Positions 16,994 to 26,734 of a stretch of 64,000 nt of DNA are shown here, piece by piece; the first letter of the stretch is position 1, and the number at the start of each line of letters is the position of its first letter. Origin of the DNA: Gracilibacillus ureilyticus (GTDB lineage Bacteria; Bacillota; Bacilli; Bacillales; Amphibacillaceae); NCBI RefSeq assembly GCF_900111195.1, contig NZ_FOGL01000004.1:141353-205352 (forward strand), written 5' to 3'. Under the pieces are notes generated by a model, which was given only the letters and a program-made list of their open reading frames with translations, was not told where the DNA came from and made no database searches. The translations under genes and the position numbers were made by a program.

Positions 16994-18417
16994 ATTGGCA
17001 TGCAACGATCACTCTATTCGGATCAGTAGCTATTATATTTCTCACAGGGTTGATAGCAAGCAGAAATCAAAGCAGTGATAAATCATTTATTCAGGATTAT
17101 TATTTAGGAGGAAGAAGTTTAGGCGGGTTTGTATTAGCAATGACAATGACAGCTACATACGGAAGTGCCAGCAGCTTCATTGGCGGCCCGGGAGTTGCTT
17201 ATAATCAAGGGTTAGGCTGGGTGTTATTATCCGTTACGCAAGTTGCAACAGGGTATTTCACATTAATGATTCTTGGAAAGAAATTTGCCATTATCACTAA
17301 GAGATACAATGCTGTCACAATGGTTGATTTCCTCAAGGAGCGATATCAGTCAAAGACAGTGGTTGTATTGTCTTCTATCAGTATCGTCATTTTTCTTTTC
17401 TCTGCAATGGCTGCTCAGTGGATTGGCGGCGGCCGCCTTATAGAATCCCTCACAGGATTATCTTATCATTCGGCATTATTTATTTTTGTTATAACTGTGC
17501 TAATTTATGTTACTTTCGGCGGTTTTCGTGCGGTAACTTTAACAGATGCCATCCAGGGAAGCATTATGTTTATTGGAACACTCGTCCTTCTCATTGCTGT
17601 CATCATTGCAGGCGGTGGTGTTCCGGCAATAATTAATGAACTAAACAATATTAATCCGAATCTTATTACTCCATTTGGTGCGGATGGTACGTTAACTCCA
17701 GCTTATGTTTCATCCTATTGGGTCCTCGTAGGTGTAGGAGTAGTGGCATTGCCGCAAATTGCTGTAAGAGCAATGTCATATAAAAATACAAGGTCATTCC
17801 ACCGTGCATTAACCATTGGAACAATCGTAGTTGGTGTAATAATGCTGAATATGCATATAATCGGAGCATTTGCCAGATCTATTTTACCTGGTATAGAAAT
17901 CGGTGATAAAGTAATGCCGGAGATAGCTTTACATGTTCTGCCGGCATGGGTAGCCGGTATCGTTTTAGCGGCACCCTTAGCTGCAATTATGTCAACGGTA
18001 GATTCGTTATTGTTACTCGTTAGTTCAACGATTGTGAAAGATATCTATATTAATTACATTAATCCGCAAGTAAACAGGAAAAAAGTTCAAAAAATCAGTA
18101 TGGGGATTACAGCGATACTCGGAATCATTGTTTTTTTAATTGCTGTTAATCCACCTGACCTAATTATCTGGTTAAACTTATTTGCAATCGGCGGACTGGA
18201 GGCAGCCTTTATCTGGCCTATCGTATTGGGACTTTATTGGGAAAAAGGAAACAGATTCGGTGCACTGTCTTCCATGCTTGTTGGAATTCTGTCCTACGTC
18301 TTACTCCACAGCTTTTATCCGGATCCTTTCGGAATGCATGTTGTTGTTACATCGATTGTGCTTTCATTAATAGCCTATATTGGCGGAAGTCTGATCATGA
18401 AGGAGCAGTCACTATAA
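16990..18417 (+). CDS. panF: Sodium/pantothenate symporter
   Basis: A 475-residue sodium:solute symporter (SSF family) with about 13 membrane helices. Seen: YYLGGRSLGGFVLAMTMTATYGSASSFIGGPG, the substrate/sodium-site helix typical of PanF, and TFGGFRAVTLTDAIQG. It imports pantothenate, the coenzyme A precursor, with sodium. The partner gene yhdT overlaps it at ATGA. The unit ends at a strong hairpin shared with the convergent mqo gene. Confidence 0.93.
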   Translation: MNWHATITLFGSVAIIFLTGLIASRNQSSDKSFIQDYYLGGRSLGGFVLAMTMTATYGSASSFIGGPGVAYNQGLGWVLLSVTQVATGYFTLMILGKKFAIITKRYNAVTMVDFLKERYQSKTVVVLSSISIVIFLFSAMAAQWIGGGRLIESLTGLSYHSALFIFVITVLIYVTFGGFRAVTLTDAIQGSIMFIGTLVLLIAVIIAGGGVPAIINELNNINPNLITPFGADGTLTPAYVSSYWVLVGVGVVALPQIAVRAMSYKNTRSFHRALTIGTIVVGVIMLNMHIIGAFARSILPGIEIGDKVMPEIALHVLPAWVAGIVLAAPLAAIMSTVDSLLLLVSSTIVKDIYINYINPQVNRKKVQKISMGITAILGIIVFLIAVNPPDLIIWLNLFAIGGLEAAFIWPIVLGLYWEKGNRFGALSSMLVGILSYVLLHSFYPDPFGMHVVVTSIVLSLIAYIGGSLIMKEQSL

Positions 18418-18424
18418 TAGTGAA

Positions 18425-18453
18425 AGAGGGACCTGGCTCTGTCAGGTCCCTCT
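18425..18453 (+). terminator. Terminator between panF and mqo
   Basis: AGAGGGACCT/AGGTCCCTCT stem with a 9-base loop, followed by CCTCTATTCCC. Probably serves both convergent units. Confidence 0.8.
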
Positions 18454-18476
18454 CCTCTATTCCCATTATGAACTGC

Positions 18477-19985
18477 CTATAATTCCTGTGCTTTTGAAGT
18501 ATTACCATCGACAAAGCCTAATACCTTGTCAGAATCGTTATTTATTTGCTGAATAAGCTCAGGGTTCTCGGTAATTTTCAAACCATATGATGGTACCATT
18601 TCTTTAATTTTTGGCTCCCATTCTTTCAACTGCTCCGGAAAACATCGTTCGAGAACCTCAAGCATAACAGAAACCGCTGTAGAAGCACCTGGTGATGCAC
18701 CAAGTAATGCCGCAATCGAACCATCCGCTGCAGTTACTACTTCTGTACCAAATTGTAAAGTTCCTCTGCCAGCTTCCGTATCTTTGATTACTTGGACACG
18801 CTGTCCTGCAACAAGCAGGTCCCAGTCTTCACTTTTTGCATCTGGAATAAATTCGCGCAACTCTTCCATTCTTTGTTCTTTAGATAACATTACTTGCTGG
18901 ATCAGATATTTTGTCAGAGACATATTTTTTGCTCCGGCTGCTAACATTGTCAGCAGATTATTTGGCTTGACGGAAGTAATCAAATCAAACACAGATCCGG
19001 TTTTTAGAAACTTTGGTGAGAATCCAGCAAATGGTCCAAACAATAAAGATTTCTTATTATCAATAAAGCGTGTGTCAAGATGTGGAACTGACATAGGCGG
19101 TGCACCTAGTTTTGCTTTTCCGTAGACTTTGGCATGGTGCTTTTCAACGACCTCCGGATTGTTGCACACCATAAACAACCCACTTACAGGAAAACCTCCC
19201 ATTCGCTTTCCTTCAGGGATACCCGTTTTCTGAAGTAAATGAAGGCTTCCTCCTCCAGCACCGATAAAAACAAATTTAGCTGTATGGCGCTCTACTGTGC
19301 CGTTATTCAGATTTTTCACTTTTACTTCCCATGTCCCGTCACTATGACGTTTCAAGCCATTTACACTATGTTTGAATTTTAAATTCACATTATTCGCTTC
19401 CAGATGTTCAAACAATTTGCGTGTCAAAGCGCCAAAATTGACATCTGTTCCTGAATCAATTTTGGTTGCCGCTATTGGTTCATCATTTTCTCTATCCTTC
19501 ATCATCAGAGGAATCCATTCTTTTAATTTTTCAGGATCATCAGAAAACTCCATTCCCTCAAACAAAGGACTATCAGAAAGCGCTTCAAACCGCTTTTTTA
19601 AAAAATTTACATTATTCTCTCCTTGTACAAAACTCATATGTGGTAACCTGACGATAAAATCTTTTGGATCCCGTATCAGATTACTGTTTACAAGGTGCGT
19701 CCAGAATTGCTTGGAGACTTGAAACTGTTCATTTACTTTAATCGCTTTCGTAATATCGATTGACCCATCTGGATTTTCTGATGTATAGTTAAGCTCACAT
19801 AACGCAGCATGACCTGTCCCTGCATTATTCCATTCATTCGAGCTTTCTGCCCCGGAACTATCCAGCTTTTCAAACATCGTAATATTCCAGTTTGGGGCTA
19901 ATTCTTTCATTAAAGCTCCCAATGTTGCACTCATGATTCCAGCACCAATTAGAATGACGTCTGTACTAGTATGATTGTTGCTCAT
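18477..19985 (-). CDS. mqo: Malate:quinone oxidoreductase
   Basis: A 502-residue FAD enzyme that oxidises malate to oxaloacetate and passes electrons to the quinone pool at the inner face of the membrane. The N-terminal dinucleotide-binding motif is [16 protein letters not shown]; family blocks include [21 protein letters not shown] and [12 protein letters not shown] near the centre and [21 protein letters not shown] near the end. Length is normal. A single-gene unit with a sigma-A promoter and a ~145-base leader. Confidence 0.96.
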   Translation of the reverse strand: MSNNHTSTDVILIGAGIMSATLGALMKELAPNWNITMFEKLDSSGAESSNEWNNAGTGHAALCELNYTSENPDGSIDITKAIKVNEQFQVSKQFWTHLVNSNLIRDPKDFIVRLPHMSFVQGENNVNFLKKRFEALSDSPLFEGMEFSDDPEKLKEWIPLMMKDRENDEPIAATKIDSGTDVNFGALTRKLFEHLEANNVNLKFKHSVNGLKRHSDGTWEVKVKNLNNGTVERHTAKFVFIGAGGGSLHLLQKTGIPEGKRMGGFPVSGLFMVCNNPEVVEKHHAKVYGKAKLGAPPMSVPHLDTRFIDNKKSLLFGPFAGFSPKFLKTGSVFDLITSVKPNNLLTMLAAGAKNMSLTKYLIQQVMLSKEQRMEELREFIPDAKSEDWDLLVAGQRVQVIKDTEAGRGTLQFGTEVVTAADGSIAALLGASPGASTAVSVMLEVLERCFPEQLKEWEPKIKEMVPSYGLKITENPELIQQINNDSDKVLGFVDGNTSKAQEL

Positions 19986-20135
19986 TTTAACCTTCCTTAT
20001 ATTGTTAGATTTACAGAAAAAATGGAGCTGCTTCTCTTTTGAAGATACAAAGCTTCAACCCCCACTTTTTCCGATGATTTACTGCCCTTATCATAGTTTA
20101 TCACTATGAACAATAGATTGAAATACTTATTTTCT

Positions 20136-20163
20136 ATTATAGTATAGTTAAAAGGTGTTGCAA
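20136..20163 (-). promoter_or_regulatory. mqo sigma-A promoter
   Basis: On the minus strand: TTGCAA (20158-20163), 16-base spacer, TATAAT (20136-20141). The inferred leader runs about 145 bases to the mqo start and contains a small hairpin, TTGAAG/CTTCAA (~20040-20060). Confidence 0.7.
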
Positions 20164-20193
20164 AGTGCCGTGTTATTAGTTGTAAAATAATAT

Positions 20194-20351
20194 AAAGTGA
20201 GACTTTGATCAGTGGGGGTTTTAGACCCCTACTGATCATTAGCGAAACTTATCAGGGTGTTAGCGTCTGTTTACTCCCACTTAGATTCTTTGTGATACTC
20301 GAAGATTGAAGTGGGAGTCTTACAGACGGTTAGCACCGTGATTAATAAAAT
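20194..20351 (+). repeat. Dispersed hairpin repeat, copy 2 (long form)
   Basis: Begins AAAGTGAGACTTTGATC. The first hairpin is 20207-20237 (GATCAGT-GGGG with CCCC-TACTGATC). The second is 20265-20327 (GTCTGT..ACTCCCACTT with AAGTGGGAGT..ACAGAC) around a 28-base loop. It ends with GGTTAGCACCGTGATTAATAAAAT just before the kinase gene. It shares its left end with the elements at 4447 and 30601 and its right end with the latter. It fills most of the 375-base mqo/kinase spacer; it is either a MITE-like element or a structured RNA leader. Confidence 0.6.
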
Positions 20352-20362
20352 GAGAGGTATTT

Positions 20363-21136
20363 ATGGAAATGTTGAAATGGATTATTAAGAGATTACGCCA
20401 GACTCTTCTGGATAAAACATATTCACCGAAACAAATACTTGCTGGCAAATACCAAATAGAAAAGGTATTAGGCGACGGAAGCTATGGTATTGTCTATTTA
20501 TGTACATCACTCTTGTCCAATAAAAGATGTGTGGTAAAGCAATTGCGTAAACGTAAGAGAAATGAGAATGAATCAATGTATCTTCAAGAAACTACTGTTT
20601 TAAAAATGCTGAATCATCCAGCCATCCCGGCATTTCTCGAAACCTTCACAGATAATAATACTTTGTTTTTTTCTATGGAATATATGGAAGGGGACAATAT
20701 AGAAGATATATTATTTAGTAAAAAAGAGACATTTACCGAATTAGAGGCATTAATTATCTTACGTGATTTACTTGAAGTTATTGAATATATGCACAGTAAA
20801 GGAATTGCCCATGGGGACATAAGAATTCCAAATATAATGATGAATCATACCAGGTTGTATTTAATTGATTTCGGTTTAACACAATTTCTTCGCAATGAAG
20901 AGAATAAAAGTATCGTCCAAGATGATTTTTATGACTTAGGAGATTTTCTTCTGTTTATGCTTTATTCCACATATAGTGCTAAGCCGAAAAAAAATCAACC
21001 TTGGACAGAGGAGTTAACTTTGAACAAACGTACCATTTCTATCTTAAAAAGATTACTGCAAGTCGAGCAGCCTTATGAAAGTGCGAAGGAAATACTTGCT
21101 GACGTCAATCAGGCAATTCATCTTTTGAGTCATTAG
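20363..21136 (+). CDS. Hanks-type serine/threonine protein kinase (YbdM-like)
   Basis: A 257-residue single-domain kinase with no membrane helix. Motifs: glycine loop VLGDGSYGIVYL, ATP-anchoring Lys in CVVKQL, helix-C Glu in YLQETTVL, catalytic loop HGDIRIPNIM (Asp and Asn kept; the HRD Arg is Gly), DFG present in LIDFGL. It should be active. With no external sensor domain it resembles B. subtilis YbdM rather than PrkC. Its stop overlaps the stop of a convergent Ser/Arg/His-rich small gene by four bases, making that protein a candidate substrate. The repeat element lies directly upstream. Confidence 0.88.
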   Translation: MEMLKWIIKRLRQTLLDKTYSPKQILAGKYQIEKVLGDGSYGIVYLCTSLLSNKRCVVKQLRKRKRNENESMYLQETTVLKMLNHPAIPAFLETFTDNNTLFFSMEYMEGDNIEDILFSKKETFTELEALIILRDLLEVIEYMHSKGIAHGDIRIPNIMMNHTRLYLIDFGLTQFLRNEENKSIVQDDFYDLGDFLLFMLYSTYSAKPKKNQPWTEELTLNKRTISILKRLLQVEQPYESAKEILADVNQAIHLLSH

Positions 21137-21336
21137 CTGCTGCTGCTGCCAAAGAACCCGCGCCTTTTATACCGGTGAGAGCCGGAGTACGGGTTGTGGT
21201 GGCGTCGACCACTGCTGCTATAATGGCGGTACTTTTTTCTTTTACTTGAACTGTAGTGATGATAACTGTGTTTCCTGCTGCTGCTTCCGTGCTTTTTCAT
21301 TTCATGTGATAAATTTCTAAGGAACTTTTTAATCAT
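21133..21336 (-). CDS. Small Ser/Arg/Lys/His-rich basic protein
   Basis: 67 residues with an excellent ribosome binding site (AAGGAGG) before ATG. After a short helix (MIKKFLRNLSHEMKKHG) the protein is low complexity: HYSSSKRKKYRHYSSSGRRH shows two copies of a YSSS-basic unit, and the end is FFGSSSS. Very basic; may bind nucleic acid or anionic polymer. No known family recognised. Convergent and overlapping with the kinase gene at the stop codons, with many serines next to basic residues. Function as a kinase target is inference. Confidence 0.7.
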   Translation of the reverse strand: MIKKFLRNLSHEMKKHGSSSRKHSYHHYSSSKRKKYRHYSSSGRRHHNPYSGSHRYKRRGFFGSSSS

Positions 21337-21435
21337 ATGACGACCTCCTTGTTGTTATATACGTCTATCTTTCTCATAAAGTTTCATCTATAATTTTTCC
21401 CCAGAGTTTTTTGCAGAAAATATATTAGCTAACAG

Positions 21436-24400
21436 TTAATCCCATTCCTTTAATTGTGCCACTATTTCTTTCATTTTTTTGACAAACTGCCCCTCTGCTT
21501 TTCTTTGTTTTTTCCATTCATTGTAGCTCGCGACAGATATGAATGTGATTCCTGCAACTAAGAGGTATACCCACCATGGCAAATTACCCCAATATGGTTT
21601 CGTTTGATAAATTACATTAAAGATTAATGTTGCAAGGCCTGTAAACAAATAAGACTTGATGTGAAACTTCATTCCGGCTAATAATGACACGATTGACAGA
21701 GTACCAATAATTAGCGCATCCCATATAGTCTGACTCTGAATCGCATCATATACTAAGTAAACAGTTATGCCTGCAAGGATCACCGTCTGAAGATTCGTCA
21801 TCGCACTCCTGTAATCATTCCATACCTTTTTCGATATGGCGATTGAAAGGAACATAACAGGCAGTGCAATCAATTCAGCATGGAATAACGGATTAATATA
21901 TGAGATATATTCAAATAAGATGTGGTAATAAATTGGCAGTAAGCAAATTACAGCGAGTGTAACCAGGCTTTTTTTCCAAATAGTATGGTCAATGCGTTTG
22001 ATTTGCATAGCTAACCACAATGCAAGCAGCATATATGGAAGTATCTTTATCCATACACTGTTTTCTGGTCCTATGAAACTAGCCGCATACCCGACATAGG
22101 CTAAGGCAATGAACGAGTACCAGTCAATGAACCAGTCTTCGCCAACCTTCTGGCAGAGCTTGGCATAAAGTACTCTCCCTGCAATTAATAATACAAAAAA
22201 ACAGACAATACTGATTCCAGTTAACATTTTGGGAGTAATTAACGTTTGCTGATCCCATACCAGTATGGAAAGCAGCAAAGGAAATAATAGTAAAGTCATC
22301 CACTTTCTCTTGTGCAGCAAGTACAGAATGAGGATAACGAAACTGATAACAACAACTAATTCTGCTGGTGTACTTATCGGTCCGAGTGCAACAACCGTAA
22401 TCAGACTTACGATAGAGAAAGGAACAATGTACCAGTCTATTCTCCTTTTCCACAGAAGTGGTACAGTAAACCAGACTAGAACCATAATAACACTTGAAAT
22501 AATGAAATAATAGGCAAATGGGATGGCATCCGTTAATTTAAAATAAAATGAATATCCCGCTAACAACACTGGTATTACTGACAATCCGGCATAGAGAAAT
22601 AATTTCACTTGCCATTCCACTTTTCCAATTAATGTACTGTATATATAAACAGTTAAAGGAATAAATAATATAATCGGATTTAACTGATGTACTACTAGCT
22701 GATCAAGAACGATCAACAGCATGATAAAAAACTGTACAGCATGAGCGAGCCAGAAAAAGTATGGCTTTAATCCTTCTGCATAGATTCCTGCATAGCGGTC
22801 TGCAATTAAAAGTAAGACTGGCGCAAATACAACGAACCAAATGACCGATGCAAACCCGGTAATAGAAAATGTACTAATTAATGAAATATAAAATGCTAAA
22901 CTTAAAATGGAAACAGCAAGCCAGGCGATTTCCAGGCGAGTATAACGAACAAACCAGACAGAAACTCCTACACCAATTAACAAAATTACCGGTCTGACAA
23001 TGACGGGATCAATTAACTGGAGATCTGTTAACAGTAAAACAGCTAATAAATAACTTAACTGGCCAATATAAAATGAAGCATTTTCCAGTAAACTCCATCC
23101 TGATTTTTTCCACAGCAAACTTATTAGTAATAAAATGACACCAGACAGAGCCAAATGAAAGGGAACATTGAAAATCTCCATGTATGTGCTGGAATATCCA
23201 ATCAACTCAGGATAAAGAACAAACATAGCAAACCACCAGCATATCGCATTAAACCAGACTGCCACTTGTTTATACTGCTCTGATTGAGAAAAAAACACAA
23301 GCAATGATAGAAAACCCATAATCACAAACATAAGGAATACCTGGATATACGTTTCCACAACTAGCCCGTACATGACTGTCAGTATCATAACGACTATTGA
23401 TACATAATAAGCACTTACATTTAATGAACTAAGAAACTTTATCTTGTTCCTTAATCCGATTGTTGTAAATATAATCACTGCATAAATAAACATAAACAGT
23501 TGTGCACTGAGATTTTTCGGTTCAAATGCTAAATCCCATAATTGAAGGCCTGATACAAATAGGAAAACTGCAGCCAGCCAGCGAAATATATTTATTTGTG
23601 AAATATTTGACAGATAGGTATATGTACACACAATAGTAATATATGCCAGTAACAATATCCACGAATCGTCCTGGCTTCTAAGTAAAATCCCCTGATAGCT
23701 TATATAAAGAAAAGCACAGAGTGACATGATCGCACTTGTATAATGGAACACACTCTTTAAATAGCTGTCTTTTTTAGTTAGATAAGCAAATCCAAGATAT
23801 GCCGCACCTATCAGGCTGTATACAAACAAATCAATCGAGTGTAATACTGAATTTTCTGTTAACTGGTATATTCCATAAGCAAATAACGCGGAGAAGATTA
23901 AGTGATAATCCTTTGTGTTATAAACAAATATCATAGCAATATATAGTATTGCAGTTACCAGTATATTAAAACTGTAGAAAAGCATATGATCAAACACAAA
24001 AAGCATCATGATTGTGGAGATTACTAAATTTAACTGAGCATATGCCGGCAGTTCTCTAATAAATATTCTGATTGAGTTTTGATCACGTAATCGGTGGTAG
24101 CCATATAGTAAAGCTCCATTAAAAATCATCATTAAGAAATAATAGACATCCACGGAAACTTTTCCAGATGCAATAGTAAATCCGATAAAAAATGACAGGA
24201 ACAGATAAAATATCCATACAAAAAGTCTCGAGTTATTCTTCATTGCATTTCTGGCATATAAAGGAAGTGGCAGCAATGTACAAATAACTCCAAGCAGATA
24301 CCTTCCTTCACCAGTTAATGTCAAGTATTCTCCGAACAAACCGAAGTATCCGATTGCAATAATAGCTATCGGCAGTAACAGACTCCCTAATGTCAGGAAA

Positions 24401-24891
24401 GCAAAAGCTGTTTTTTCAATTTTTAAAAACGATGAACATACAGCACTTAATACTAGGAAGAAAACAGAAACTCCTATTAGTGTTAATACTTTCAACAGTG
24501 CCCCCATTTGTTCCCACGTACTCGTTGCAACAACTAATCCGCTTATTAGTAAAAAAACAACTCCAATAACTAGAAGCCATGTAATATTCCTTTCTCTAAT
24601 TTGCTCAGGTGTTTTATCATTAGCCTGTTTAACTTTTGGAGGATTTGGTTTCTTTTCTGATTTTACAGGACGGGGAATCAGTTCTTTTCCTTCTGACAGC
24701 TGTATAGGATCAATTTCATCTTTTACTGCCTTTTCCATTTTTTCATTCTGTGAATCGATGTATTGCTCATAGGCACTTAAAAACCGATTAAATTCCTGCT
24801 GATTAATATATCCTTCTTTCATTAGTTCAAGCATTTCTTTTTTTACTATTATTTGTTGCTCTGACTTTGACAGATCCTTCACACTTATCAC
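21436..24891 (-). CDS. Giant polytopic membrane protein (DUF2157-like)
   Basis: 1151 residues. Residues ~1-60 are a charged helical region with the look of a short domain (SEQQIIVKKEMLELMKEGYIN...), a hydrophilic linker follows (~60-105), and then more than 30 hydrophobic helices with very short loops run to near the end. The C-terminal tail is basic (EWKKQRKAEGQFVKKMKEI). It resembles DUF2157-type and other uncharacterised giant integral proteins of bacilli. No catalytic motif was recognised. Stands alone between the Ser-rich small gene and the divergent chemoreceptor. Function unknown. Confidence 0.85.
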   Translation of the reverse strand: MISVKDLSKSEQQIIVKKEMLELMKEGYINQQEFNRFLSAYEQYIDSQNEKMEKAVKDEIDPIQLSEGKELIPRPVKSEKKPNPPKVKQANDKTPEQIRERNITWLLVIGVVFLLISGLVVATSTWEQMGALLKVLTLIGVSVFFLVLSAVCSSFLKIEKTAFAFLTLGSLLLPIAIIAIGYFGLFGEYLTLTGEGRYLLGVICTLLPLPLYARNAMKNNSRLFVWIFYLFLSFFIGFTIASGKVSVDVYYFLMMIFNGALLYGYHRLRDQNSIRIFIRELPAYAQLNLVISTIMMLFVFDHMLFYSFNILVTAILYIAMIFVYNTKDYHLIFSALFAYGIYQLTENSVLHSIDLFVYSLIGAAYLGFAYLTKKDSYLKSVFHYTSAIMSLCAFLYISYQGILLRSQDDSWILLLAYITIVCTYTYLSNISQINIFRWLAAVFLFVSGLQLWDLAFEPKNLSAQLFMFIYAVIIFTTIGLRNKIKFLSSLNVSAYYVSIVVMILTVMYGLVVETYIQVFLMFVIMGFLSLLVFFSQSEQYKQVAVWFNAICWWFAMFVLYPELIGYSSTYMEIFNVPFHLALSGVILLLISLLWKKSGWSLLENASFYIGQLSYLLAVLLLTDLQLIDPVIVRPVILLIGVGVSVWFVRYTRLEIAWLAVSILSLAFYISLISTFSITGFASVIWFVVFAPVLLLIADRYAGIYAEGLKPYFFWLAHAVQFFIMLLIVLDQLVVHQLNPIILFIPLTVYIYSTLIGKVEWQVKLFLYAGLSVIPVLLAGYSFYFKLTDAIPFAYYFIISSVIMVLVWFTVPLLWKRRIDWYIVPFSIVSLITVVALGPISTPAELVVVISFVILILYLLHKRKWMTLLLFPLLLSILVWDQQTLITPKMLTGISIVCFFVLLIAGRVLYAKLCQKVGEDWFIDWYSFIALAYVGYAASFIGPENSVWIKILPYMLLALWLAMQIKRIDHTIWKKSLVTLAVICLLPIYYHILFEYISYINPLFHAELIALPVMFLSIAISKKVWNDYRSAMTNLQTVILAGITVYLVYDAIQSQTIWDALIIGTLSIVSLLAGMKFHIKSYLFTGLATLIFNVIYQTKPYWGNLPWWVYLLVAGITFISVASYNEWKKQRKAEGQFVKKMKEIVAQLKEWD

Positions 24892-25124
24892 CTCACCTTT
24901 TCATATAAACCGATTAGCAACATCTATCATTATACCATTTTTTAATACAACTGAGATAATATGGATGAAATCCAGAAGAAATAATATACATAATCTATTC
25001 CTAGTTTAATAGAACTATAAAAATAGGGACTACGGAAAATTTTTCTATACTTATATCATTTTTCATAGTAATATAGTCATATAGATTGTAACGATTCAAA
25101 TAACTTTCCAGGAGTTGATCACCA

Positions 25125-26600
25125 TTGTTTTTCAAAAAAAGTATGAAAGATAAGCATTTAAGTATAATGGAGCAAGACATGGTCAAAAGGAATTCTGTTG
25201 TCATCATCGCTCTCACAGTTACAACATTCTTACTTTTATTGTCTCTTACAGCAAGTCAGAATGTCGGTACCATTATCCAGGTCAGTATTCAAGTTATCGT
25301 ATGGAGTGCCTTTACCATTCTTCACTTTAAAAGATCACTGATTTTTCACATTCAATACATAGCAATAATCGGGTCTGTCGTTACAACAACAATCGGTTTC
25401 ATTGTTCTTCCGGGTTTAACCAACTTTGTTTCGGTCATATATTTTATCTTCCTCGCTTTAATTTACATGAATAACAAATTATCTATTTTCACACTTGGTT
25501 ATGGACTATTATTAATCATATACATGTTCTTTTTTCAGAAGGAGTCTGTGAATGTAGACTCAGATTCAGTAGTAATTTATATCATTAATTATATGTTAAT
25601 TTCCATTATCGTTTTCTCTTTTCTGCGTGTATCAGATTTTATGAAGAAACAAACAGCGGATTCCAGAAAGAAAACAGAGGAACTTCTGGCAGATCAGGAA
25701 AAGCAGAAAAACGACCTGCTTCAGCTCATTAACATTGTCGGAGAAAAAACAGAATTCATTACTAAAAATAGTGAACAGAGCAATATAGCATTTAAGGAAA
25801 TGGGAGAAGCTTTCCAGGAGATATCAATCGGCTCGAATACACAGAATGTATCTTCCCAGAATATTAATGAATCGATTGCTAATATGAAAAATCAGCTTCA
25901 GGAAATGGCTGAAAATACCGCCACACTAACCGACGAGTCTGTTAATACAAAGCAGTTATCAGAAACGGGCCAAGAGCAAATCAATACACTTACACAAACT
26001 GTAGGCGAATTTAGAGATGAAATTGACGCAATGTCACAGGAAATTAGTCAATTAATCACAAATTTAAATGAAACTAGTCAATTTAGTAATACAATTAAAG
26101 AAATTGCGAATCAGACGAATTTACTTTCTCTTAATGCAAGTATCGAGGCTGCACGGGCAGGAGAACATGGAAAAGGTTTTGCTGTCGTAGCTAATGAAGT
26201 TCGTATTTTAGCAGAGATGACGACGGAATCAGCTGAAAAAATTTCCGAACAGCTAAACTCCTTTAGCGTACAATCTGATCAAACACGGAATAAGATGATG
26301 CAAGTTTCTGAGCGGATGGCCGACAGCTATGAACAAACAAAAGAAACAAATCATTCCTTTACAAGCATTAATACTGCAATAATTAATTTAAATCAGTTAT
26401 CCAATTATAATAATACACTTATGGAAAATATTAATGACACCATCGCAGTAATTAGTGAATCAACAAGTGAACTGGCTGCAGTCAGTCAACAATCCAATGC
26501 TTCAATAGAAGAGATTACAGCTACTTTAGATAGTTGCCTTAACACCAATGCTGATATCCTTGAAAGCTTAAAACAATTAAAAGCAACATTAGTACAGTGA
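25125..26600 (+). CDS. Methyl-accepting chemotaxis protein with 6-helix membrane domain and no HAMP
   Basis: 491 residues. TTG start with AGGAG 10 bases upstream; an ATG at 25143 (MKDKH) is an alternative. The first ~185 residues carry about six membrane helices instead of the usual two-helix external sensor. No HAMP domain is visible: a coiled coil leads straight to the signalling domain, whose hairpin tip is intact ([37 protein letters not shown]). It should signal to CheA through CheW; the stimulus is possibly sensed in the membrane. A strong terminator follows. Confidence 0.93.
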   Translation: MFFKKSMKDKHLSIMEQDMVKRNSVVIIALTVTTFLLLLSLTASQNVGTIIQVSIQVIVWSAFTILHFKRSLIFHIQYIAIIGSVVTTTIGFIVLPGLTNFVSVIYFIFLALIYMNNKLSIFTLGYGLLLIIYMFFFQKESVNVDSDSVVIYIINYMLISIIVFSFLRVSDFMKKQTADSRKKTEELLADQEKQKNDLLQLINIVGEKTEFITKNSEQSNIAFKEMGEAFQEISIGSNTQNVSSQNINESIANMKNQLQEMAENTATLTDESVNTKQLSETGQEQINTLTQTVGEFRDEIDAMSQEISQLITNLNETSQFSNTIKEIANQTNLLSLNASIEAARAGEHGKGFAVVANEVRILAEMTTESAEKISEQLNSFSVQSDQTRNKMMQVSERMADSYEQTKETNHSFTSINTAIINLNQLSNYNNTLMENINDTIAVISESTSELAAVSQQSNASIEEITATLDSCLNTNADILESLKQLKATLVQ

Positions 26601-26605
26601 TAAAT

Positions 26606-26649
26606 AAGGCAATCCATCTTGACAGACACGAGGAGGATTGCCTTTTTTT
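26606..26649 (+). terminator. Terminator after the chemoreceptor
   Basis: AAGGCAATCC/GGATTGCCTT stem with a T-run (26643-26649). Confidence 0.92.
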
Positions 26650-26664
26650 CCACTCGAAAATAAA

Positions 26665-26706
26665 GATCCGAACTACGAATCAGCCAACTGATCATAGTCC
26701 GGATTT
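26665..26706 (-). terminator. Terminator of the GH51 gene
   Basis: On the minus strand AATCCGGACTATGATCAG pairs, with a few mismatches, with CTGATTCGTAGTTCGGATC, followed by TTTATTTT. It sits back to back with the chemoreceptor terminator. Confidence 0.85.
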
Positions 26707-26734
26707 TATTTTTTCACATCATTCATTCTGTTAA

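Noticed and set aside
20040..20060. Hairpin in the mqo leader as a riboswitch
   Set aside because: Only a 6-bp stem, without a known aptamer pattern or competing terminator.
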